From the NCBI GenBank assembly GCA_034440635.1, contig JAOTON010001814.1, forward strand, positions 1,922,001 to 1,986,000: DNA of 64,000 nucleotides, read 5' to 3'. Of the stretch, positions 11,961 to 21,368 are shown piece after piece. How positions within the stretch are numbered: the stretch's first letter is position 1; each line of letters starts with the position of its first letter. Made by a program: the position numbers and the translations under genes. Under the pieces are notes generated by a model. That model saw only the letters and a program-made list of their open reading frames with translations. It made no database searches and was not told the DNA's origin. The DNA is from Lepas anatifera. Taxonomy: Eukaryota; Arthropoda; Thecostraca; Lepadidae.

Positions 11961-13156
11961 GCCACTTAAGGGCTACAGAGCTTCAAGTGTGGGGCAAGAT
12001 CCACGGTGGGTGGGGGTAGGGCAGGGTCTGTCATAAAGGATTTATGGCCACTAGGATTAGGCTTTTTCGATGATATTACAAGCCAAAGGTGGGGAGCCGG
12101 TCTCCTCATCTCCGACAGCAACGGAGAGGGGTGGCGGGGTTAGCCCTATAGACCCACAGGGTAACTGTATCCGGACCAGGGGCTCAGATTTTGGGGAAAA
12201 CCGGCTTCCTGTGGGCTCCAAAACCTGCCAGGAGCCACCAGATCCCATTGCGAGGAAACAAATCTCGTTTCTTAAGGCAAAGGTATGAAAACTACATTTC
12301 AAGGGGCGCCATCGACCTTTCAGGGGGATTCGTGATCCCCTCAAAAAGTGTGCTGCGCCTCAAAGAAGTGATCTTCGGTGATGGGTGGTGATTGTCTGGT
12401 GTTAATGAATGATACAACAGGAAACGTTGCGAGGAGCAAAACCAGCGAATCCTATGGCATGGCGAAAGTTGTAAGCCTAAGCCATGCCTGTGCAAAGACA
12501 AACGAAATTATTGTAGTGATTGATAGTTAATTTCAATATGGTTCAAGATTAAAGTGCTAATTAGAGGTACTTAGATGATTGGAAGTGATTATAAGTACAA
12601 GTGATTTAAACTGTCCGTTTGAGTGTATGTTCATCAAAGTGTATATTAATCATTGTTATCAGAGTAAACTAATCTTAAGTGCCTAATGAGAACAAACTGG
12701 GTTATTTTTAATCCTTGTTTCTTTTCAGCAGCAATGAAATATTGAACGCGGGTTCATTCTGCACCTTGCAAAGATTTTTCTACGCCGGAAATTTCACATT
12801 TTAATCTAGTTTTACTCCCCCAATTCTAGTTTACACTGTTCCGATTTGTCTGATAATCTTTTTACTCCAGTGGTGTAGGAATATTCCCTCAAAACACATG
12901 CATTTTTGCATTACACCGGTGTAAAATAGGTTGTGGAATAATGCCGGAAAGAGGAGTGGATTTTGGCACCGTAGAAAGAATCCTGAAAATGGTGTACTTT
13001 TTGTTAGTTGATATTTTCACGACCCACGGGTTGGGGTTTTATTATTCCTGTTTCATGTCATTTTGCGTTGATATCGGGTGTAAAATATTCGCCGAAAGAA
13101 GAGTGGATTTTGGCACCGTAGATAAAATCCGCTTTCTGGCGTACTTTTTTTCAGTG

Positions 13157-13660
13157 CACTGCAAAATTCAAGGAAATGAAAAGGCCGATGAGCAGGCAAG
13201 AAAGTCCCTAGATCTTAGAGAGATCGCACCCTTAATGTGGTCTGGAGATGATAGCAAAGCTCTCCTCCAGGACAGCATCCAAAAGCAAATTCAAAATAAC
13301 TGGACCACAAACCACAGCGCCCACCTATTCTATATCAAGCCTAACATCGGCTACTGGCCCAGTTCCAACCAAAAGAGTCGCCGGCGCGAGGTTATTCTAA
13401 CCAGACTCAGAAATGGACACACAAAATTAAATGCCTATTGGAACGCGGGTACCTGTGGTACCTGCGACGCAATGGAGAATCCCTATCACATTCTCATCGA
13501 TTGTCCCCAGCACAATACCCATCGGCAACCCATGCTAGATTACTGCCGAATCCAAAACATCCCTGTAGACCTAAAAACTCTGCTCGGTAACGACCATCCT
13601 GAGCTACTCGAAAAAGTCTTTACATTTCTAAAGGACTCTGGGCTAGAGAAGTTTCTATAA
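13157..13660 (+). pseudogene. I-group LINE ORF2, last part of RNase H and C-terminus
   Basis: Resumes the frame broken at 6139. It starts with 'CKIQGNEKADEQA', whose Asp completes the RNase H active site. About 130 residues follow, including 'LTRLRNGHTKLNAYW' and a Cys-x2-Cys-x7-His-x4-Cys finger (CGTCDAMENPYHILIDC), a usual C-terminal feature of this LINE group. It stops at 13658-13660. The upstream part of this open frame (12941-13156) is transposon sequence, so the apparent 239-residue protein is an accidental fusion. Confidence 0.85.
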
Positions 13661-14423
13661 ATCACCCCTCCCAGTATATATAATGGAGGGTGCATGGTGC
13701 ACCCCCAAAATATGGCTTGCCTATTTTCCAATCATAGATGATCCACCGCAAAATTTAAGCAATAGTTGTTTAACCTTTAAATGGTTTATCGTAGGCTAAG
13801 GATAGGTTATGTTAAGCTAGCTTTGAAATCAAGTTAGGTTAAATAGGTTAGATTTCTTCACCGCAGTGATACCTTTCACTGCGGGTCTATGCTAACCACA
13901 CCTATACTCTTACTAACAATCTAACTATCCTCTCACACTTATTTTCCTCTGCGCGGCGGCTGCCCAGCCGGAGAGGGAGCTGCAACCTCACCTCGGGGTT
14001 GCAGGGTAAATTCGCGGCACCCTGGCCAGGTGTTTAGCGCACTTTCTAAAATACGAAAATTATTGAGTTAACGGAGGATTTCGAGTAACGTAGACAAGCG
14101 GACATCAGTAGCTGACACACAAAATTCTAAATTCTAAATTCCAAATTCTAAATTTAAGGTCTTCAACCACAGAAATAACCTTCGCACTCTGCGGGTCTAA
14201 ACTTATTAAAAGACCTCCCTTGGCATGGCTCTGCCATTGCCACGACCGTCCATTCGCAAGCTAAAACATCTTGCAACCCATTACTTGAAATAACTCCCAT
14301 TGCTTTAACAGACTAACGTAGCTTGCCCTCACACAAAATTCTAAAATTCTCCCACGCACTCCTTTAGAGGCGGGCAAAGGTGCCATGCACAGAACGCCTA
14401 ATAAAAAGCCATTGATTGATTGA
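13661..14423 (+). other. 3' UTR of the I-group LINE
   Basis: Non-coding sequence after the stop codon, ending 'attgattgattga' just before the target duplication. It contains a short run of 'aaattcta' repeats near 14122-14155. Confidence 0.75.
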
Positions 14424-14433
14424 TTCACAACGT

Positions 14434-14864
14434 GATTTTAACTGAGATAGCCAAGTTGTAAAGCAAGTCGGAAAACCCGGTACTCCATTTTTCATTTGTC
14501 TTGGAACTCGATATTTCCGTAGAAAAAAAAACTAAAACCTTCCTGACACCAGGCCCCCTCAGCCCCCCGTCGCCGGCGGCCATTGTTGTGCGCTACTGGC
14601 GTGACAACATATGCTGACGTCACGATGAGCATCAACCAATCGAAGCCCTTGAAGCGTTTCAAGAGTGGTAGTGGTTGCCAGATCGTGACATGATCCACAG
14701 GCTGATATTTATTCCTTTTTCTGGAGGAGTATTTTTAAAAACCAAATATTGAGCTCATTGTACATTTTTCAGAGAAATCGTGAGTGGTTGCATTATTCTT
14801 TACTAAAAGTACGCCTAATAACACTAAATTCCAGGATTCGACCAAGGTGCCACATTCCCTTTAA
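14434..14864. repeat. right part of MITE M1
   Basis: Continues the M1 sequence broken at 5263 and matches 41880-42277 in order. The minus-strand open frames here are shared by decay products of both copies and have no domain. Confidence 0.8.
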
Positions 14865-14914
14865 CGGCATTGGGTTCGTCTCATCCTTGCAGTTTTGATT
14901 AAATGTATTTGGCC

Positions 14915-15018
14915 CTGAACAAGGAGCAAGCTGGCTCCCGAGAAACCCTTCCAACAGGGAAAGAGTTGGCGACGCCATATGACCCTGGCAGTTGGTGCGT
15001 CGATAAGCCCCAATAATT
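14915..15018 (+). mobile_element. SINE, 5'-truncated
   Basis: Flanked by a perfect 17 bp duplication (attaaatgtatttggcc at 14898-14914 and 15019-15035). It carries the family core 'gagttggcgacgccatatga' and 'ccctggcagttggtgcg' and ends 'ccccaataatt'. The tRNA-like head is missing. It is inserted in the TTAA-3 element 3c. Confidence 0.85.
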
Positions 15019-15207
15019 ATTAAATGTATTTGGCCTAATTTGATTTTGATTTGACCTCAGGTTAGGTCGAAATTTATATTTGACCTGATTTGACCTATCA
15101 AGATAATACTATAAATATTTCGCTTGGGCTCACAGTGAGGATTCCAATGGTTTAGATTGTTTTGCTCTATCTTTGCTAGTTCAGATGTAATGACTAAAAA
15201 CCTTATC

Positions 15208-16243
15208 TTAACCCGCGCCCCACCGGGGGTCCGGCGCCACCTTCGCCCCACCGGGGGGCCATCGATGGCCCCCCTCTAACTCCGAAAATATGGGCGTTAG
15301 CACAAGTCTGCAAAGTGCAATAGAAAGCTTGCGTGAATTCAGTAAGAAATTACTTCGCATGTTTTAGTGCTCAGGTCAATGGTTTGACCTCCAGAGGTCA
15401 AATTAGGTCAAGATCGGCTATTTTCACTCAAATATGCAATGATTGAGCAAACTGGGCATAACTCTTATGTCATTAGAGCTATTGAGGCCTGGTAAAGTAC
15501 ATTTGATAGCAAATTGCCAGTACTTTTTCCGCTATGTGGAACGTAAAGACCTCCCGCCAGTGGTTTGACCTCCAGAGGTCACTTCGTGACCCAATATGAC
15601 CTGAGGTCACGAAAGGTCAGAAAGTGACCTTGCCGTATATCAAATAAAAGCCAGTGACAAGACAAACACGATGGTGTTTGTTTCACCGCTCTAGCTTAAT
15701 TAGGCCAAAAGTTATTGCCAAAATACTGTTTTTGACCGCTGGTGACCTTGGATGACCTTGGAAAAGTCAAAGGGCAAATATGACGCCTGGGATCCGTGAA
15801 AGGGTGTCCAAAAACGTTGTTCTGAGCAGTCTGAGTATTTGCAATCATTTTTGTGGCTTTTATATCATGAAACAACTTTTCCCCTATGCTTTTCCAATGG
15901 GAGAGGTCGCCTTGTGACCTGACCTCAGGGCACGAAATCGAAAAATCCCGGATATACACCTTGTAGACCCTGGAGGGGTTATGAAGTGTAGGAAGTTTCA
16001 AATCGATCGACTTTGAAATGTAGCTCTTACAGAGCTCTAAAGTGAAGTGAGGTGACCTTGGTTGACCTCGTCTGGTGACCTGACCTTGGGTGACCCGGGG
16101 TAAAAATTTCAGGGATGATGGGAAAATGATGCAGTGAGAGGTAGAGCCCTCAACTGCGGTGCTGCGCCTCGTCGTTTTTCTGCTATCCCGGAAAAACCTT
16201 AGGGGGTGGGCCATCGATGGCCCCCCGGTGGGGCGAGGGTTAA
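15208..16243. mobile_element. TTAA-2 element (2a)
   Basis: TTAA at 15208-15211 and 16240-16243. Ends 'cccgcgccccaccggggg' and 'ccccccggtggggcgaggg' form an imperfect inverted pair, each next to 'ccatcgatgg'. It interrupts the TTAA-3 element; the related copy 3a runs through this point without a break, which confirms insertion with a TTAA duplication. The interior is dense in GGTCA/TGACC. The minus-strand frame at 15696-16214 has no recognisable domain. Confidence 0.85.
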
Positions 16244-16340
16244 ATGTTATCGCTATGGTGGTATGCCTTGACCTCTAGTGACCTTAAATGTGGCCTGACA
16301 AAAAAAGTAAAAAAAGAAGAAAAAAGCGGGCGCGTGTTAA

Positions 16341-16892
16341 GCTGACCTTGGGTTGGCTGAAATCAGGCTGAGATCAGGCCAACTTATCAAGTTATTTGCA
16401 CTATGTTTAAACATAATGCAAATTCCCGTGACGAGAGGTGTCTAATGGTGTCTGAAAAAATTTATAGGGTGTCAAAAAATTGGTGCCTAAAAATTATAAT
16501 TAATTATACGACAGAAAGCTCTGAATAGTAACATTTCCATCTTAACCCTGTTATAATTTTTTAACCTCTGATGATTAATCTAAGCTAAAAAATACTGGAA
16601 TAGTTCAGTAATGACTTTCCATACGCTGTCGATTACGATTCGTTCCTTTCAGCCAGAGCTGCAAAAGTCGGGCTCTCGGGTCATAAAGTGCCCGACAGAT
16701 TTTAGGGCACGGTATGGTCCTGCGACAGATCTTACAATCTGTGAGAAAAAAATCTTGAAAGGAAACAGAAAATATTGTTTGTTCTAAAAAAACTCAATAT
16801 TAGAATTGTCACCTCTTTCACTCAACAAGTTTTTCATGAATTTGCACCTCTCCCATATCAAGCCAGTGTGCGGCAAGAACCGATAGGAAATC
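16341..16892. other. relic of a TTAA-type element, then unassigned sequence
   Basis: Up to about 16500 it resembles the inner part of the TTAA families ('gtgacgagaggtgtctaatggtgtc'). The remainder shows no feature I recognise. Confidence 0.4.
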
Positions 16893-17010
16893 GAGGGACT
16901 TATGAATCGAGGGACCTTTGAATAGAGGGCCTTATGCACAGAGGGTCTTTTCGAGGGACTTATGAATCGAGGGACCTTTGAATAGAGGGCCTTATGCACA
17001 GAGGGCCTTT
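16893..17010. repeat. 59 bp tandem duplication
   Basis: Two copies, 16893-16951 and 16952-17010, both 'cgagggacttatgaatcgag…' and differing at one or a few bases. Each copy contains internal near-repeats of 'gaatagagggcc'. Confidence 0.9.
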
Positions 17011-17054
17011 TAAACGTCACCCAGAAAATCCTCTGCTGGAAAAATTCCTTCACC

Positions 17055-17110
17055 GGCCTGTCGGGCCCGATTTGTATTCCATAGCACGCGACAGCTTGGC
17101 CCGACAGGCC
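17055..17110. repeat. hairpin with 13 bp stem
   Basis: ggcctgtcgggcc (17055-17067) and ggcccgacaggcc (17098-17110) are perfect complements around a 30 nt loop. Confidence 0.85.
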
Positions 17111-17182
17111 GCCGTAAAGGCCTTTAGACAGGCAAAACAGTTTTTTTCCTTCGTTTCCTTCGTTTGGAAGTACGCTCGACGC

Positions 17183-17220
17183 TGCCGCAAGGGCGCTGTT
17201 TGAACAGCGCCCTTGCGGCA
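17183..17220. repeat. 18 bp perfect palindrome
   Basis: tgccgcaagggcgctgtt (17183-17200) and its exact complement (17203-17220) with a 2 bp centre. It lies 8 bp upstream of a TATA box. It may be a foldback end or a dimeric protein site. Confidence 0.9.
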
Positions 17221-17228
17221 AAGCCGGT

Positions 17229-17236
17229 ATAAAAGG
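17229..17236 (+). promoter_or_regulatory. TATA box, candidate core promoter
   Basis: tataaaag in the context 'gccggtataaaaggtatc'. It lies about 215 bp upstream of the ATG at 17444 and just downstream of a GC-rich palindrome. A start site near 17255-17265 would be expected. Promoter activity is inferred. Confidence 0.4.
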
Positions 17237-17443
17237 TATCTTTGGTTTGAAAAGCAGCCCTGCGGTTTGGTGTGTTGCGTTGTGGATATGGCAGAGGCCA
17301 AAGCCCTAGAATCCCGTGGTGTGGTGGAGGCAATACGTTGCAAGTTGTGTTTTTGATTATGTTTCTCTTGCATTACTTTGGTACACATATTGAGTAAACT
17401 GGTTGAGCCTGGATTTCATCGTCCATAGTTGAAGGGCTGATAA

Positions 17444-17672
17444 ATGGCTCCGATTAAGCTGAAGCCCCTTCCACCGTCCCGTGTCAAGCTTAAATGTGGA
17501 TTTGAGGGATGTGGGTATTTTGGCGAAAAACGTTTTTTTAAGGAGCATCAGCGAATCAAGCATTCTGGGCTGCCCTGCAAGTTCAGAAACAGCGGTTTTG
17601 GCCAAGGAGGTCGTTTTGAAGCATGGATCAAACAGCGGGCAGATCAGAACAGTGTGGGGAGAAAACAAACAA
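17444..17672 (+). CDS. candidate first coding exon, C2H2-like zinc finger
   Basis: Opens with an ATG in good context (ataaATGGCT) and gives 76 full codons before a strong splice donor (CAA/GTAAGT at 17673). Residues about 18-40 form a Cys-x4-Cys-x11-His-x4-His array (C-GFEG-C … H-QRIK-H), a zinc-finger spacing close to the C2H2 class. The flanks are basic and a Pro-rich leader (KLKPLPPSR) precedes it. Nucleic-acid binding is a reasonable inference. A short upstream frame (17289-17357, 22 codons) lies between the TATA box and this ATG. No second exon is identified in the window, so this could also be a gene fragment or a transposon-borne exon. The sequence following the donor is AT-rich like an intron. 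Confidence 0.45.
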
Positions 17673-17680
17673 GTAAGTGA

Positions 17681-18661
17681 TGTGGTGTTCGTTGTAATTT
17701 CGGCAGCCTACATTTATTTCCACACAGTATGTTATGCTCACTGTTGATCAATAATTTTAAATGATATTAATAAGGGAAAAATGAATTTTACCAGCAGACT
17801 GGTCAAATTAGACTAAAATATTTGATTTTCCCTTCCATCTTCTTTTAAATCCAATGCCTGTTTGTCCAGAATTAACCACAAAAGTTGCATACCTTCATCA
17901 GTGGATTTGTAGATGCCAAAGAAACAAAAATCTTCACCTTTCCACATTAATTTGAGTTTTAAGTACCAAACTATTTCTCCCATTTCATTTTATTCACTTA
18001 CCTAAATATGCCCATGATCTATGTCAGGGAGACAAAGATATAACAAAAACACAGCCTAGTGCAACCTTTACTCATTCCTTTTACTCTTAACTTCCTTGGA
18101 AACATTATATTTATTTGACATTTACTATCTAACTGACTTAAGGTTATTTATTAGCCTCATGAACTTCAGATCCCAAACCACGTATCCTCATGGAAATGAG
18201 CACGGCAATGCATGAAAAACTTTGAAATAGCCAACAGCTTTAAAATTTAGGATTTTTCATGTAAACATGCATTTAAAAGTCATGGAAAGCTAATATTACA
18301 TGTTTGTATTCAACTACAAGTAGCCATGATCCTTAAAAACACTTTCGAATATCAAAAAAGTACCCCTCCAATCTTGTTTGTCTGGCCATCAGAGCAAAAT
18401 CCATACATAAATTTTGGGGGTTCCTTCCAAATTACCCCCTCCCACCTCCAAAAAACTGAAATCATGAAAATCTGCAGAAGCTGGCATAGGTAACCGCATG
18501 GTATGGGAACTAGGTCAGCTTTCTTCCATTGCAAACTATATTTTTTAAGTATTCTGGGCTGGGCTATATAACATAATAACAAAATATCACTTATTCTCAT
18601 TCTAGTGCAGCATTTTTTGTCAATGGCGGCTGCAGAGGATTGAAAAAGGGGGCTGCTTTTC
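17681..18661. other. AT-rich stretch, no feature recognised
   Basis: It would be intron if the exon at 17444-17672 is real. The 109-residue minus frame at 18352-18681 has no domain I know. Confidence 0.4.
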
Positions 18662-18925
18662 ATGTTATTGTATATTTCCACCTGTGACCTAAATCATCTG
18701 AATTCAAGACCAAGTCTTATTCAAGAACCAGTCGAGCTGACTTTGACACAGCCGGCCCTTCATCTTGCCGTGTCACAACGGTCGCTCGCTTACCAAGGTG
18801 TAAAGGCTTGGAATAATTTGCCACCTGTGGCCATAAACGCCACATCATTAGCTAGCTTTAGGAAGACGATCAGATAATCACGACCTGTTAGTCATTATTG
18901 ATCGGACTTGGATCGCTTCAAATTA
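18662..18925 (+). pseudogene. LINE fragment, RT C-terminus
   Basis: About 70 residues with the pattern seen at the end of AP-endonuclease LINE polymerases: 'SLAYQGVKAWNNLPPVAI' followed by 'LASFRKTIR' and a stop at 18876. Everything upstream is missing. The sequence after the stop leads directly into the left arm of the inverted repeat, which may be this LINE's 3' UTR. Confidence 0.7.
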
Positions 18926-19613
18926 TGTCAAGGGAAATGACCTAAGGCCCTAGATGAGAAAAGAGAAGAGTAAAAAGGAACAGGTGTGAGAAAATCCCTA
19001 AAAAACTAAAAATACTTGGAATCCCACAACAGATCCTGCGGAACACCACGAAATTAAAAGAGCATAAAACAGCTTAAATGAACCTGAAAAGGGGTGCAAA
19101 AGCACAGGTGTGAGATGTGGAATGAACTAAAACGCTGCTAAACAAAAATCCAAACTCGGTCGAACAACTAAGATTATGTGCGTAAACTAAAACTGTATGT
19201 GTGAACTAAAATACAAAGTATACACTAAAACCGCAAAGGAAGCCTGAAGAACAGTGCGGACCTGAATTTCTGTTCTGTTTCTGCACTGTTCTTGAGGCTT
19301 CCGTTGCGGTTTTAGTGTATACTTTGTATTTTAGTTCACACATACAGTTTTAGTTTACGCACATAATCTTAGTTGTTCGACCGAGGTTGTATTTTTGTTT
19401 AGCAGCCTTTTAGTTCATTCCAAATCTCACACCTGTGCTTTTGCACCCTTTTTAGGTTCATTTAAGCTGTTTTATGCTATTTTTACTTTCGTGGTGTTCC
19501 GCAGGGATCTGATGTGGGATTCCAAGTATTTTTATTTTTTTTAGGATTTTCCTCCCTGTCGCCTTTTACTTTTCTCTTTTCTCATCTAGGGCCTTAGGTC
19601 ATTTCCCTTGACA
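18926..19613. repeat. long inverted repeat, 332 bp arms, 25 nt loop
   Basis: Arms 18926-19257 and 19283-19613 are near-perfect complements from the outer ends (tgtcaagggaaatgacctaa / ttaggtcatttcccttgaca) to the inner ends (gcctgaagaacagtgc / gcactgttcttgaggc). The loop is 19258-19282. A transcript would fold into a long double-stranded hairpin. A likely origin is a LINE 3' UTR duplicated in inverted orientation. Confidence 0.95.
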
Positions 19614-19774
19614 TTTTCAGCATGGTGCCCTATCTGCAACAAGCCCTCCGAGAACTCAACAACTTCAAACTATTGCATATGAGTGTCTTGTTTTTTGCCT
19701 GCATGCTTTTAGTGTGCTGTGTGTTGGCATTTAGATGGAATCTGATAAACGAAAAAATTGAATCAATGTTCTGG

Positions 19775-20030
19775 TTACTGAGTTTATTGAGTTTAGTTTA
19801 TTGAGCATCGTCAGCAACAGGTATGCACCCAATTATAGCTGATGTCGAAGTAAACGGATGAATGGCAGTCAACATTATACACTGTAAGGTAATAAGATGT
19901 AAAATTGTGCAGGCTAAAAATGTAAAATGAACAGGAAAAACACTGCACTTCACCTCACGGAAACAAATAAATATACATCCCTTTAAACGTTTAAAATGGA
20001 TGGCTTCGTATATGATTCTTGACACTCGAT
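19775..20030 (-). mobile_element. LINE B, 3' part (downstream of the MITE)
   Basis: Continues the minus-strand LINE reading frame across the MITE (ending in a short 'SSVKNHIRSHPF'-like tail) and then a 3' UTR. It finishes in an 'aaactcaataaactcagtaa'-type repeat tail near 19770-19805. Confidence 0.6.
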
Positions 20031-20833
20031 TTAAAGGGAGATACGCGAAAAAATTTTTATTGGCTATATGAAAAGGTTACAAAAAGTTGTTTCAGAAGTC
20101 CTATTCTAATTTTTGCGAGTTCGGCCTGCAAATGCCTTAAAATTGCTCTCAAAGTCAACATTTCTAGACGACTTTACCGGTACACCTCATATCGATGTAT
20201 ATGACGTACACACGGCTAAGGCTATCAATTTCTCTAAGAATTAGGTCATATCTATCCTAAATAGTGATGTAGAACTTTGGACTACTACATAAAAAAATTA
20301 CCTTAGAAAAACAACATTCCAAAACTCTTTTGAACCAGAAATATAGGGCTTAAAAGAAATCACAATTAACCAATTAGAAGCCTAGGAATTCTCAAACCGG
20401 GGTCACGTGACCTATCTGACGCAAAAGTTTTGTCATCCTGGGGCTGAAGCAGAAAATGACTCAAGACCCGCGGTACGAAACCGCTGAAGACTTGAGTAAT
20501 TATGTTTTTTTCCGTTTTTAGGGCAAACTAATTCATTTTGTAGTTTTTAAAAGCTTTTTAAAATTAATTCAAATACAAATACAGGAGAACAGACATTTGT
20601 AATATAAAAAAAACATTACTTTTTAACTTTAAATAGTTTTCGAAAAGTAAGTGATGGGTATGAGCATGGGTAAGTGATGGGCATATTATTGAAACTGTTA
20701 ATCTATTTCGATAATAAGTGAGTGGCCTCCCAAAATTTTGCCGAAGATACAAAAATAATTGATAGTTTCATTATCAAGATTTTTCAAATAGCAGGAAACC
20801 ACAATAATAATTTTTTCGCGTATCTCCCTTTAA
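20031..20833. mobile_element. TTAA MITE AGGGAGATACGCG, 0.8 kb
   Basis: Left end TTAA plus AGGGAGATACGCGAAAAA; right end TTTTTCGCGTATCTCCCT plus TTAA (20830-20833): a clean inverted pair. It splits LINE B: LINE sequence flanks both sides in the same orientation. No coding capacity. The AGGGA start after TTAA is shared with M1/M2. Confidence 0.85.
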
Positions 20834-21368
20834 AAGCTGCTAATGTTGAATTGAAAGGGTCGGCTTCCGGATATTGCGCAACATGTCTGTTAAAACACAG
20901 CTCCGCCCGAGAAAACAAACCACGCCTTATAGTGTCCACGCGTGCCACCGGAACATGGAGCAATTGTTCTCTCATAGACCTGGTTCGCCGCTGAGGTACA
21001 TGTAAGGGGAACGCCTCGAGCAGGGGGGCGGAGTCAATTTTCCCGGAAATAACTTTATAAACAAAGCATGCATCATACTGGACCCTTCTCTGGGTCAGGT
21101 TACTGATTTTAAAAACATTTAGAAGATCGTGATATAACAGTGAATTCGATGTCCGAGATGAGTGAATGTTTGAAGCCAGCCACATGACGAATTTGTGCTG
21201 AACTTTTTCGATCCGATCCAATTGGCACTTTGTAGCTCCGCCCCAGATGACGCAACGATATTCAAGAATTGATATAACATTTCCAAAATATGCAGCCAAA
21301 ATAGGATCTGTCTGGAAATCTCTTCCCATTCGGCCTGTCTGAAGTGAGCGTATCAGAAGACCCAGCAT
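20834..21368 (-). pseudogene. LINE B, RT C-terminal region
   Basis: Minus-strand frame starting at 21368 with 'LGLLIRSLQTG', then 'VISILEYRCVIWGGA', 'RIEKVQHKFVMWL' and a C-terminal 'FNSTLAAFK', at which the MITE interrupts. The same order of motifs occurs in LINE A next door ('LGLLIRSFQ', 'VRSILEYCSVIWAGA', 'RVERVQHKYLMWL'), so the two are the same family. The 5' part is missing. Confidence 0.85.

Larger units (their letters stand above)
11130..12940. other. right interior of the CACTG-ended element
   Basis: Holds a C-rich stretch (about 11230-11570), a short hairpin (11749-11847), mixed TA/CA microsatellites (11868-11960) and otherwise unassigned sequence. Open frames at 12057-12391 occur on both strands without recognisable domains. 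Confidence 0.5.
6138..13158. mobile_element. CACTG-ended DNA transposon, non-autonomous, 7.0 kb
   Basis: The ends are CACTGAAAAAAA (6140 inward) and TTTTTTTCAGTG (ending 13156), a perfect inverted pair of 12 bp. Removing everything between them, with a CA duplication (6138-6139 and 13157-13158), restores an unbroken RNase H reading frame in the host LINE, so the boundaries are secure. CACTA/CMC elements start CACTA or CACTG and make 2-3 bp duplications, so that superfamily is the best guess. No transposase is visible. The right end carries two copies of a roughly 50 bp motif ('agtggattttggcaccgtag' at about 12954 and 13103). A 3.9 kb hAT-like element sits inside. Confidence 0.8.
5264..14423 (+). 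mobile_element. I-group LINE, 5'-truncated, split by DNA transposons
   Basis: Flanked by a 10 bp target duplication, ttcacaacgt, at 5254-5263 and 14424-14433. It starts inside the reverse transcriptase C-terminal region and continues into RNase H. It ends with a 3' UTR and a short ttgattgattga-type tail just before the second duplication. The presence of RNase H places it in the I group of LINEs (I, R1, LOA, Outcast, Loner and relatives); I cannot narrow it further. The coding part is interrupted at 6139 by a 7 kb insert and resumes at 13157. Confidence 0.85.
5235..14864. mobile_element. TTAA MITE AGGGAATG (M1), split by a LINE
   Basis: Left end TTAA plus AGGAAATGTGGCACC at 5235; right end GGTGCCACATTCCCT plus TTAA at 14846-14864. 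The element without its insert is about 460 bp and matches the intact copy at 41853-42277 throughout: 'cccggtactc', 'catttgtcttg', 'tatgctgacgtcacg', 'ccaatcgaagcccttgaagc'. The TTAA duplication suggests a piggyBac-type target, though TA is also possible because the next base is A. The LINE at 5264-14433 lies inside it. Confidence 0.8.
4819..16340. mobile_element. TTAA-3 element opened by nested insertions (3c)
   Basis: The outermost element of the nest. It opens with TTAA plus 'cacgcacaatgacgggaggg' at 4819 and closes with 'gcgcgtg' plus TTAA at 16337-16340. Its own sequence survives in three blocks: 4819-5238, 14865-15211 (itself split by a SINE) and 16240-16340. Laid end to end, the blocks follow the same order as copies 3a and 3d, ending with 'gaccttaaatgtggcctgac'. 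The final part is shortened around a purine-rich run. No coding capacity of its own. Confidence 0.75.

Noticed and set aside
11738..12036. Tyr/Ile-rich small proteins
   Set aside because: Translation of a TA/CA microsatellite.
12941..13660. A 239-residue open frame that looks like a complete protein
   Set aside because: Its first 72 codons are the end of the CACTG transposon and the rest is the tail of the LINE RNase H; the fusion is accidental.
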